Shown here: piece by piece, positions 1 through 6,378 of the stretch
Layout: every line of letters starts with the position of its first letter
How positions within the stretch are numbered: the first letter of the stretch is position 1
DNA from: Acidobacteriota bacterium
Lineage (GTDB): Bacteria > Acidobacteriota > Terriglobia > Bryobacterales > Bryobacteraceae
Reading direction: 5' to 3'
Length of the DNA stretch: 7,820 nucleotides
NCBI GenBank assembly: GCA_026394095.1
Contig: JAPKYY010000166.1
Coordinates: 1-7,820, forward strand
Notes under the pieces: model-generated
Told to the model about the DNA's origin: nothing
The model's database searches: none
What the model saw: only the letters and a program-made list of their open reading frames with translations
Position numbers and translations under genes: made by a program

Positions 1-3000
1 CCCTCGCCCAGGCCGATTTTTTTGGCGATGGTAGCGTCAATGTTGAAGAAGCCCGGGGCGGTAACCGTATTGCGACCGCTGTTGCCGAGCCGGAAGTCAG
101 CAGGGTTGGCAAAGGCGCCGGTATTGAACCAGCGGTCTACCGTCGGATTCTCAAGATTGGCACTGACGGTTTGGTCTGGCCGGTTCTGGTTATTGAAGCT
201 GAAGGTGCGCGTGGTTTGGGTACGCACGTCGATGGGCAGACCGGTTTGCCACGAAGTGATGCCCGACACGTCCCAGCCGCCAACCAGATAATTCATCAGC
301 TTGCCCTGGCAGAGCCAGCGTTTTCCTGAGCCAAAAGGAAATTCATAAAGGCTGGAGACAACGAGCCGTTGCCGGGTATCAAAGCCGGAAAGACCGTACT
401 CCCGCGAGATGTCGTAGCTATCGATCGGAGCAGTAGAGATCCCGAGATTGCCAACGGCAAAGTCCCCAGGGGCATTGTCGTGAGACTTGGCCAGGGTGTA
501 GGAGCCCAACACCGCAACACCGCTGCCGAAACGCTTTTCGAGGCGAACGGTAGCAGCGTGATAGCGGCTTTTGGCGCCGCTGCCCCAGCCCCAGATGTTT
601 CCGAATACTGGCACTGGGCGGGCACTTTGACCTTTGCCGTAGTCGGCGGGGTTGCGAATCTGGTTTTCAAGCAAAAAGAGGGTTAGGTTGCGGCCGAAGG
701 AGGCCACATAGCCCGCTTCGAGCACCAGGTCTGGCGAGAGCTGCCTCTGTAAATTAAAGTTCCATTGCGCCGTGAGCTGATTGCGGTTGTCGTCTTCAAA
801 GAGGTGCCGCGGGCTAAGGCCTTCGATGCGGCCGGAGCCTTGTTGGAAGGACGGGACACCGGTTCGCAGGCGCGCCACCGGTGTTACCGCGTCCGGTGCG
901 ATAAAAAACGTTTCGATGAAATTCGGCGGATTGAAGCCCAGCCGCACAAAAGTCCCGCCACCGGTGAGAGAGCGGTACACTCCAAAGCCCGTGCGAAGCA
1001 CCGTGCGCGGATCAAGCTGGTAGGCGATGCCGAAGCGCGGAGAGAAATCGAGTTTGTTGGTGCGGGCTAACCCGCGGGAATCACCCGGCTTGAAGATCCT
1101 GGCGCGTTCGGCAGCCGGAATGGGCAATTGATTGATCTCACTCTGGACAAAGGCAGGGATCTGGCCATCGCGGACGGCGAGACGGAACTCGCCCAGCGGG
1201 TTCGCGATGTTGGGGTTCGCCTGCCGGTCATATTTGTCTACCACCGGAGTGAAAAGCTCATAGCGGAGGCCAAGATTCAACGTGAGTTTCCGATTGACAC
1301 GCCACTCATCCTGCACAAAAGCGCCAAAGAGGGTTTGCCGATTGTAGAGCGGGCTGAACTGCACATTAAGCTGAATCGATTGAGGATATCCCAGAAGCAA
1401 ATCGGCAATCGGGTCTCCTGTGTTCGCCTGAGACGGGTTGCTGGAGAAGATAGAACCGAAGCGAAGCTGACCGAAAGGAACAAACGAGCCGAATACATTG
1501 GCTTGCAAGTAACGAAGGTCGAAGCCAGCTTTCAGCGTATGCCGCCCAGCGTACCAGGTGAGGGTATCGGAAGCCTGGTACGTCGTTTCGGCTGAAATGA
1601 CAAAGTTGCTGCCGGAGCCGAACTCAGAATATCCCGTCTGAATGGAAGGGAAGGAGGAAACCGCCTTGCTTGGGTTGGTTCCATTGAGCCCGATGGCGCC
1701 CGCCGGGTCTGTTCCAAAATTCTGTGGCTTCTGGTCTACGACAAAGCGGTTGAAGCCGACCCGGGCATCGTTGATCAGACGTGGATTAAAGGTGAAGGTG
1801 TGACTGGCCAGCGCATTGTGCCCGGTATTGATCGGGTTTGCGGCTCCAGAGTAAGCCGCTGGAAAACCGTCGTTTGCGGCAGAAAAAGTGTCATAAGTTG
1901 TGTAACGAAGGGCAATCAATTGCCGCTCCGTGGGACGCACATCGCCGCGTACATTCCATTGATTTTCATCGAAGTTGCGCGGCACCTGTACCCGGTGGGT
2001 GCTTGCGCCAGTGTTGGCTGATGGCCAGGCTTCGCGAGCAATGCGGCTGCCAACCGGGTCCAGAGAGGCGGCCGGAATGCGATTGCCGGCGAAGGGGTCG
2101 CGGATGAAACGGGCCGGATTGGCAGGGTCGCGACGGGTGGTGTTGGGATCGAAGATGGAGCGTGTTGAAGGGAAAATGCCCTGACGGAATTCTTCCGGCG
2201 GAACACTCAAGTTTGCAACGGCAGACTCGCGTTGCCGGAGTTGTTCGAAGTTGCCAAAGAAAAATACCCGATTCTTGATCACTGGCCCGCCGAGCGAGGC
2301 ACCGTACTGATTGCGCACAAACAATGGGCTTGGCTGTGACGAGAAAGCATTGCGGGCGTTGAGTTGGTTGTTTCTGTGAAACTCGAACAAGCTGCCATGA
2401 AACTGATTGCCTCCAGACTTGGTAATAACGGTCAGTACACCACCCATGTTGCGGCCATATTCGGCGCTGGGCGAGTTGGTGATGACACGAAACTCCTGGA
2501 TGCTTTCCACCGAAGGACGCACAGCGTCGCGGTTGAAAAAAACTGTATTATTGTCGATTCCGTCCACCATCAGGTTGTTGGAATTGAAACGGCTTCCACC
2601 CAGCACAAACCCCGTTCCCTGGCGTGTGCCAGTTGTGAATGGGATGGCATTGGGCGCCAGAGAGGCCAATTCCAGGTAGCTTCTGCCATTGAGGGGCAAC
2701 CCCACAACACGCCGGTTGTCAATTGTCTGCCCAACTTCCTGTGTCGATGTATCGAGCAGCGAAGCGTCGCTTGCCACAGTGACGCTTTCGCTTGCATTGC
2801 CCATAGATAGCAAAACATCGGTGCGCACACCTTTAGCGGCCACAGCCACAATTCCCGACTGGCTAAAGTTCCGAAACCCGGCTTGGGTTACTTCCAGCTT
2901 ATAAGTGCCGGGAATCAAATTCGTAAAGGAGAAATAGCCGTCTGCGGCCGATTCTGTGCGGATTGCAAAGCCACGAGCATCGGAGGTTAGCGTGAGTTTT

Positions 3001-3131
3001 GCCCCAGCTACCGTGGCTCCAGAGGCGTCGGTGATGGCCCCGAAAATCTGCGAGGGTGCCACCTGTGCTCTCAATATCCCAGTCAACATCAAAAGAGCGG
3101 ACACAATTCGACCAATGGGATGGCTGAACAT
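1..3131 (-). CDS. TonB-dependent receptor, Oar-like, with N-terminal carboxypeptidase-regulatory domain (3' end beyond window)
   Basis: Outer-membrane beta-barrel transporter presumed to import a large or scarce nutrient using TonB energy; the substrate is unknown. I translated the minus strand from 3131 to the left edge and found no stop in 1043 codons. Residues 1-23 look like a signal peptide (MFSHPIGRIV, then the hydrophobic SALLMLTGIL and an RAQ cleavage region). Residues about 26-110 form a carboxypeptidase-regulatory/CNA-B-like fold (IFGAITDASGATVAGAKLTL, DGYFSFTNLIPGTYKLEV). Residues about 125-245 are the plug, with LPLNGRSY, LMVDGIDNN, SAEYGRNMGG and VITKSGGNQFHG. The rest is barrel, with repeated aromatic strands and EWRVNRKLTLNLGLRYE. 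The last visible residues (FFNIDATIAKKIGLGE) resemble the region shortly before the C-terminus in this family, so perhaps 60-100 residues are missing. The ATG at 3131 is chosen because AGGAG lies 10 nt upstream and a signal peptide follows directly. The gene is co-oriented with, and 13 nt behind, an IclR regulator. Confidence 0.93.
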   Translation of the reverse strand, partial: MFSHPIGRIVSALLMLTGILRAQVAPSQIFGAITDASGATVAGAKLTLTSDARGFAIRTESAADGYFSFTNLIPGTYKLEVTQAGFRNFSQSGIVAVAAKGVRTDVLLSMGNASESVTVASDASLLDTSTQEVGQTIDNRRVVGLPLNGRSYLELASLAPNAIPFTTGTRQGTGFVLGGSRFNSNNLMVDGIDNNTVFFNRDAVRPSVESIQEFRVITNSPSAEYGRNMGGVLTVITKSGGNQFHGSLFEFHRNNQLNARNAFSSQPSPLFVRNQYGASLGGPVIKNRVFFFGNFEQLRQRESAVANLSVPPEEFRQGIFPSTRSIFDPNTTRRDPANPARFIRDPFAGNRIPAASLDPVGSRIAREAWPSANTGASTHRVQVPRNFDENQWNVRGDVRPTERQLIALRYTTYDTFSAANDGFPAAYSGAANPINTGHNALASHTFTFNPRLINDARVGFNRFVVDQKPQNFGTDPAGAIGLNGTNPSKAVSSFPSIQTGYSEFGSGSNFVISAETTYQASDTLTWYAGRHTLKAGFDLRYLQANVFGSFVPFGQLRFGSIFSSNPSQANTGDPIADLLLGYPQSIQLNVQFSPLYNRQTLFGAFVQDEWRVNRKLTLNLGLRYELFTPVVDKYDRQANPNIANPLGEFRLAVRDGQIPAFVQSEINQLPIPAAERARIFKPGDSRGLARTNKLDFSPRFGIAYQLDPRTVLRTGFGVYRSLTGGGTFVRLGFNPPNFIETFFIAPDAVTPVARLRTGVPSFQQGSGRIEGLSPRHLFEDDNRNQLTAQWNFNLQRQLSPDLVLEAGYVASFGRNLTLFLLENQIRNPADYGKGQSARPVPVFGNIWGWGSGAKSRYHAATVRLEKRFGSGVAVLGSYTLAKSHDNAPGDFAVGNLGISTAPIDSYDISREYGLSGFDTRQRLVVSSLYEFPFGSGKRWLCQGKLMNYLVGGWDVSGITSWQTGLPIDVRTQTTRTFSFNNQNRPDQTVSANLENPTVDRWFNTGAFANPADFRLGNSGRNTVTAPGFFNIDATIAKKIGLGE

Positions 3132-3141
3132 TTTTCGATAT

Positions 3142-3146
3142 CTCCT
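3142..3146 (-). promoter_or_regulatory. Ribosome binding site of the TonB-dependent receptor, overlapping the iclR stop
   Basis: The minus strand reads AGGAG here, 10 nt before the receptor ATG at 3131. The first two bases of this motif are the last two bases of the iclR TAG stop (3145-3147). A ribosome terminating on iclR therefore sits on the receptor's initiation site, which suggests coupled translation. This fixes the receptor start. Confidence 0.75.
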
Positions 3147-3987
3147 AATTTCGGATTTGGTTGATAAAGTCCCGTCCCGTTGGGCCGGAAAGGATAGCTT
3201 GTGAACTCTGGGCTTCTACTTCGGTGGGCAGTCCTGCCAGAGCCTTGGACATTTCTGCTGCCGTGGCCAATATCCACTCCGTCTGTTGGGCGAGCGTCGC
3301 CTCGTTGGCCCGAAACGCCGGAGTGCTAATGCCTATCGATCCCAGGACGGGGCCGTCTGTCCCTGCGAAGACGGCGGCACCCAGGCAAACTGCCCCCTGG
3401 ACAGTTTCTCCGTCGTTGATCGCAAATCCGCTTTCACGGCAGCGGGCAAGCCGTTCGGCCAGCACACGCTTGTTGGTGTTGGTCCTTGCTGTGAAGGCTC
3501 GAAGCCCTGTCGCCGCCAGGCGCTCTTCCAGGTAAGCGGGTTCGAGAAACGCCGCTACGGCTAGGCCTTGGGCCGAAGCATGCAAATGACATTGCTCACC
3601 GAGATCCACCACCACTCGCAGCGCGTGGGCGCTTTCCACAGCGTCCACCAGGATCACTGCTCCAGCCCGGTAAATTCCAAAGTAGACACTTTCGTCGCAT
3701 TGCTGCTGCAATCGCCGCAGCAGTGTGTGACAGATCTCTACCGGTCGGTTGCGGCGTGCAACACGCCGTGACAACTCAACAGCCCTCAGCCCAATTGAAA
3801 ATTCGCCGTTAGTGTTTCTTGTGACATATCCAAGGCCAATCCAGGACAGCAAGAGCCTGTGCGTGGATGTCTTGGGCAACACGCACATTTCCGAAACCCG
3901 GGCCAGAGTTAAGCCTGCGGGATTGTCGGCAAGCAATTCCAGAATTGCGACAGCTTTTTCGAGTACTTCAGTACGAGTTTGTTCCAT
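3145..3987 (-). CDS. IclR-family transcriptional regulator
   Basis: Predicted cytoplasmic DNA-binding regulator of 280 residues, a normal IclR length (about 250-280). Residues about 6-65 form the winged helix-turn-helix: VLEKAVAILELL is the usual first helix, LTLARVSEMCVLPKTSTHRL the HTH, then LGYV and a wing. Residues about 80-250 form the GAF-like effector domain: VYFGIYRAGAVILVDAVES, GEQCHLHASAQGLAVAAFL, and GFAINDGETVQGAVCLGAAV followed by GPVLGSIGISTP. An upstream in-frame extension to 4065 is possible, but residues before MEQTRTEVLE are not IclR-like and are antisense to argC, so 3987 is preferred. The gene is the upstream partner of the TonB-dependent receptor and is the likeliest regulator of that transporter; its ligand is unknown. 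It has almost no 5' flank before the argC remnant, so its promoter would have to lie inside argC sequence. Confidence 0.9.
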   Translation of the reverse strand: MEQTRTEVLEKAVAILELLADNPAGLTLARVSEMCVLPKTSTHRLLLSWIGLGYVTRNTNGEFSIGLRAVELSRRVARRNRPVEICHTLLRRLQQQCDESVYFGIYRAGAVILVDAVESAHALRVVVDLGEQCHLHASAQGLAVAAFLEPAYLEERLAATGLRAFTARTNTNKRVLAERLARCRESGFAINDGETVQGAVCLGAAVFAGTDGPVLGSIGISTPAFRANEATLAQQTEWILATAAEMSKALAGLPTEVEAQSSQAILSGPTGRDFINQIRN

Positions 3988-4020
3988 TGGTCGGAATGAG
4001 TTCCAACTAATGGTATGCCG
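3985..4020. other. Junction between the iclR 5' end and the truncated argC
   Basis: To the left, the minus strand is intact iclR. To the right, the plus strand is recognisable argC that begins in the middle of its N-terminal domain. ArgC-like residues can be followed back to about 4016 (CRFVAGIPL, aligning with the S-R-x-x-A-G-x-P-L region of other ArgC proteins) and less surely to 3998 (EFQL). The GxxGxxG NADP-binding segment that should precede this is absent. The two divergent start codons (3987 and 4010) leave 22 nt between them, too little for two promoters. The breakpoint cannot be placed exactly. Confidence 0.6.
3993..4004. promoter_or_regulatory. Possible IclR operator: GGAA-N4-TTCC inverted repeat
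   Basis: The plus strand reads GGAATGAGTTCC, two perfect 4-bp arms around a 4-nt spacer, 6-17 nt upstream of the iclR start. Known IclR operators (E. coli consensus TGGAAATNATTTCCA) share TGGAA/TTCC arms with slightly wider spacing. On the minus strand this site reads TTGGAACTCATTCCGA. It could be an autoregulatory site, but arms this short occur by chance and no second copy was seen. Confidence 0.25.
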
Positions 4021-4915
4021 TTTCGTCGCGGGTATCCCGCTCGAACACCGCTCAGATTCCACCACTGCCGCACCACTATCCGGCCAAACCGTTAAGGATC
4101 AAGACCTTGCGGTAGTCTTCCTCGCCACCCCGCCAGAGGCCTCGATGGAGCTCACCGCCGAATTCCTGGCCGCCGGCGCCAAAGTTGTCGATCTCTCAGG
4201 AGCCTTCCGCCTGCGCACCGTAGAGAACTACAGTCGCTGGTATAAGGAAACCCACACCGCGCCCGACCTGCTCAACGAAGCCGCCTACGGTCTGCCCGAG
4301 TTCTACCGCAACACGATCAAGCATGCCCGCCTGATCTCCAATCCCGGTTGCTATCCAACGGCAGCCAATCTCGCCCTGCGTCCCCTTGTCAGCGCTGGCG
4401 CAGTGAACCTCGAAGCCGGCATCATCTGCGACGCCAAAAGCGGCGTCTCAGGCGCAGGCCGCAAGCCCAGCATGAAGACATCCTTCTGCGAAGTCACCGA
4501 GAACTTCTCGGCCTACTCACTGCTCGACCATCGCCACGTCCCCGAAGTACTGCAGAATTCGAGCCTCGAAGAGACCCAGTTCAGCTTCACGGCACAACTG
4601 ATCCCAATCGATCGCGGCATCCTCGAAACGATCTACTTCCGCCGCGCCACCCCCGAATTCACGGCCGATCACATCTACCAGATCTACCAGGACGCTTACG
4701 CCAACGAGCCCTTCGTCCGCATCCACGCGCCCGGCAAAGTGCCCGATCTCCATTCCGTCCGTCGCACCAACTTCTGCGACATTGGTTTCTCGCAACAACC
4801 CGACGGCCGCACCGTCGTCGTAGCCGCCATCGATAACCTGGTCAAAGGCGCCGCAGGGCAGGCCGTCCAAAACATGAACCTCATCCTGGGCTTCCCCGAG
4901 GTCGAAGGCCTGTGA
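4010..4915 (+). CDS. argC: N-acetyl-gamma-glutamyl-phosphate reductase, 5'-truncated
   Basis: ArgC reduces N-acetylglutamyl 5-phosphate to the semialdehyde with NADPH, the third step of ornithine/arginine synthesis. From the ATG at 4010 it is 301 residues, against a usual 310-350. Recognisable parts are VVFLATPPEASMEL (31-50), DLSGAFRLR (61-69), AAYGLPE (91-97), the active-site cysteine in NPGCYPTAA (C114), the SGVSGAG turn, the catalytic-histidine motif HRHVPE (174-179), LIPIDRGIL, and the C-terminal IDNLVKGAAGQAVQNMN (274-290) that completes the cofactor site. The initial beta-alpha-beta with the glycine-rich NADP loop is missing. The frame stays open upstream to an ATG at 3749, but those residues are the antisense of iclR and bear no ArgC similarity, so I do not include them. 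As it stands the protein should lack a complete NADP site and may be inactive. It overlaps argB by 4 nt. Confidence 0.85.
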   Translation: MVCRFVAGIPLEHRSDSTTAAPLSGQTVKDQDLAVVFLATPPEASMELTAEFLAAGAKVVDLSGAFRLRTVENYSRWYKETHTAPDLLNEAAYGLPEFYRNTIKHARLISNPGCYPTAANLALRPLVSAGAVNLEAGIICDAKSGVSGAGRKPSMKTSFCEVTENFSAYSLLDHRHVPEVLQNSSLEETQFSFTAQLIPIDRGILETIYFRRATPEFTADHIYQIYQDAYANEPFVRIHAPGKVPDLHSVRRTNFCDIGFSQQPDGRTVVVAAIDNLVKGAAGQAVQNMNLILGFPEVEGL

Positions 4916-5682
4916 AACTCCTGGTCAAACTCGGCGGCACGCTTCTAGACGACCCTCAATCGCGCCAGGGTCTCTCAGCCCAATTGGCCGCCCTCCACAA
5001 AACAAACCCAATCACAGCCGTAGTCCACGGCGGTGGCAAGCAGATGACCCGCTTTCTCGAAGAGCGCGGCGTCCCAAGCAACTTCGTCGATGGCCTGCGT
5101 GTATCGAGCCCCGACGTGATCGATGCCGTGCTTAAAGTCTTCGCCGGCACCGTCAACCATGAACTCGTAGCCTCGCTCGTGGCCGCAGGCCTCGACGCCG
5201 TCGGCCTTACCGGTATCGACTGCGCTCTGACCGAGTGCGAAATCGTGAACCCGGCCCTCGGCCAGGTGGGCCGCCCAGTAAAAGCAAACACCCGCATCCT
5301 CGACACTCTTTGTGGCAGCAATTTCCTCCCCGTCATCGCCTGCGTTGGCGGTGACCGCTCTGGTAAGGTCTATAACGTCAATGCAGACCAGATGGCCACC
5401 AGCCTCGCCGCCGCCTGGCGAGTAGACCGGCTCCTTTTCCTCACCGACGTCGAAGGCGTACGCGGAGCCGACGGCCAGCGCATCCCCGTGCTGCGCCCGG
5501 CCGACGCCCAAAACCTGATCGATACCGGTGTCGCCCACAGCGGCATGCTCGCCAAGCTCCGCGCCGCGCAGTTTGCGCTGGAAAACGGAGTTGGCGAAGT
5601 ACGCATTGTTCACGGTGCCACGCCCGATGTTTTGGCCCGCGTCCAGTCAGGAGAAGCACTTGGAACAGCCTTCCTCCTCTAA
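4912..5682 (+). CDS. argB: Acetylglutamate kinase
   Basis: Cytoplasmic amino-acid kinase that phosphorylates N-acetylglutamate with ATP, step 2 of the acetylated arginine pathway. The 256-residue product is the short E. coli-like type (about 258). It shows LVKLGGT (4-10, with phosphate-binding K6), VVHGGGKQ (37-44), the substrate-contact segment GLRVS (61-65), YNVNADQMA (154-162, acetylglutamate and ATP contacts), LTDVEGV (177-183) and GMLAKL (211-216, with K215 at the conserved catalytic lysine position). The N-terminal helix extension of arginine-inhibited hexameric kinases is absent, so strong feedback inhibition by arginine is not predicted from sequence. The start is GTG at 4912, in the GTGA overlap with the argC stop; no other start preserves LVKLGG. 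Wobble positions are strongly C-biased, as in argC. Confidence 0.96.
   Translation: MKLLVKLGGTLLDDPQSRQGLSAQLAALHKTNPITAVVHGGGKQMTRFLEERGVPSNFVDGLRVSSPDVIDAVLKVFAGTVNHELVASLVAAGLDAVGLTGIDCALTECEIVNPALGQVGRPVKANTRILDTLCGSNFLPVIACVGGDRSGKVYNVNADQMATSLAAAWRVDRLLFLTDVEGVRGADGQRIPVLRPADAQNLIDTGVAHSGMLAKLRAAQFALENGVGEVRIVHGATPDVLARVQSGEALGTAFLL
5649..5653 (+). promoter_or_regulatory. Ribosome binding site inside argB that decides the TTG start of the acetyltransferase
   Basis: AGGAG lies within the argB coding region, followed by a 6-nt spacer and the TTG at 5660-5662. There is no ATG or GTG in the correct frame between this motif and the first beta strand of the acetyltransferase, so the motif supports TTG as the start. 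Confidence 0.6.
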
Positions 5683-6244
5683 AACAGTCCGCAAGGCCGC
5701 AATGGCCGACATACCGTCTATTCTCGCAATGATTAACGGATATGCAGCGAATGGAATCATGCTGCCGCGAACTGAGTTTGAATTATCAGAGTTTATTCGC
5801 GATTTCACGGTCATTTATGACGAAGACCGTTTAATTGGTTGCGCCGCCCTACACTTTTATGGTCCCACCATCGCAGAACTTCGCTCTTTGGCAGTAGATC
5901 CAGCCGCTAAGGGTACCGGGGCAGGCCGTCTCCTGATGCAAGCCATCGACGCTGAGGCAAATGCCTTCGGTTTGCACTCCCTTTTCGCCTTCACCTACGT
6001 CCCTGACTTCTTCGCAAAAATGGGATATTCCCTTGTAGACCGCAACGAACTACCCCTAAAAGCTTGGAAGGACTGCCTCCGTTGCCCGAAGTTCCAGGCC
6101 TGTGATGAGATCGCAGTACTAAAGTACCTTCGTCCGCCAACGGCTGCCAAGCCTGCTCAAGAGCCCTTCCAGATTTTCAGTCCTGATTCAACTTCTGGAG
6201 TCGCATTTCAGCAATACACCTTACCTCGCCCCTCAGGTCATTAG
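5660..6244 (+). CDS. GNAT-family N-acetyltransferase, short ArgA-like N-acetylglutamate synthase
   Basis: Probably makes N-acetylglutamate from glutamate and acetyl-CoA, step 1 of the pathway whose steps 2 and 3 are encoded just upstream. It is 194 residues with a single GNAT domain (about 9-157) and no amino-acid-kinase domain, like the short synthase type known from Mycobacterium. Visible features are VRKAAMADIPSILAMINGYA (10-29), MLPRTEFELSE, the beta-strand pair IGCAALHFY and AELRSLAVDP (72-81), the acetyl-CoA pyrophosphate loop KGTGAGRLL (84-92), FAFTYVPDFFAKMGY and LPLKAWKDCLRC. Three cysteines, C139-x2-C142-x5-C148, form a compact motif. Residues about 158-194 are a proline-rich tail outside the domain. 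The TTG start at 5660, 23 nt inside argB, is chosen because of the AGGAG before it and because the in-frame ATG at 5702 would cut into the first strand. The specific activity is inferred from context; another GNAT substrate is possible. GC content is much lower than in argB. Confidence 0.8.
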   Translation: MEQPSSSKTVRKAAMADIPSILAMINGYAANGIMLPRTEFELSEFIRDFTVIYDEDRLIGCAALHFYGPTIAELRSLAVDPAAKGTGAGRLLMQAIDAEANAFGLHSLFAFTYVPDFFAKMGYSLVDRNELPLKAWKDCLRCPKFQACDEIAVLKYLRPPTAAKPAQEPFQIFSPDSTSGVAFQQYTLPRPSGH

Positions 6245-6378
6245 ATTCTAAAAAATTAGCAACTTCAAACAATTAAACTGAGATTTTTCGCTTGCTGTGA
6301 GTACTAGAACGAGTATAATCGGGTTGATTATATGGCCGTTTCTAGTGGCCAGCAGCCCTTAATCAGGAGACCGTTGCT
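6245..6378 (+). promoter_or_regulatory. Intergenic leader with sigma70-type promoter and 5' UTR of the molybdopterin-binding gene
   Basis: This AT-rich stretch holds TTGCTG at 6292-6297 and a perfect TATAAT at 6314-6319, separated by 16 nt, so transcription should begin near 6326. A leader of about 50 nt follows. It contains a small inverted repeat, TGGCC (6333-6337) and GGCCA (6347-6351), that could form a 5-bp hairpin with a 9-nt loop. No convincing intrinsic terminator for the upstream arginine genes is visible; the only candidate is an AT-only repeat. Confidence 0.65.
6365..6370 (+). promoter_or_regulatory. Ribosome binding site of the molybdopterin-binding protein
   Basis: AGGAGA lies 8 nt before the ATG at 6379, a near-ideal Shine-Dalgarno placement. 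It supports that start over the later in-frame ATG codons. Confidence 0.75.

Noticed and set aside
1128..1595. Plus-strand open frame of 155 codons
   Set aside because: It lies wholly antisense to the receptor, shows no recognisable domain, and has a composition typical of a shadow frame.
3749..4009. In-frame upstream extension of argC by 87 residues to an ATG at 3749
   Set aside because: Most of these residues are the antisense of the iclR coding region and show no ArgC motifs or NADP-binding glycine loop. The open frame is a by-product of the overlapping iclR sequence.
4028..4040. GCGGG-TAT-CCCGC palindrome near the argC/iclR junction as a recombination site
   Set aside because: It lies in codons for A-G-I-P-L, a region where ArgC proteins commonly read A-G-x-P-L, so coding constraint explains it. 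No second copy was seen.
3988..4065. Upstream extension of IclR to an alternative start at 4065
   Set aside because: The extra 26 residues are not IclR-like and are antisense to the argC remnant. The normal IclR N-terminal helix begins at the ATG at 3987.
4348..4836. Plus-strand arginine-rich 162-residue frame
   Set aside because: It is an alternative frame of argC. The Arg/Ser/Pro richness comes from GC-rich codons read out of phase.
4975..5613. Minus-strand open frame of 212 codons
   Set aside because: It lies completely antisense to argB, which is unambiguous, and no domain is recognisable.
5528..5659. ATG at 5528 as the acetyltransferase start
   Set aside because: It would add 44 residues that are out-of-frame argB sequence. 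The AGGAG-preceded TTG at 5660 begins just before the first GNAT strand.
6251..6288. AAAAAT ... ATTTTT inverted repeat as a terminator after the arginine genes
   Set aside because: The stem would be six A-T pairs around a 26-nt loop with no GC content, too weak to terminate transcription.
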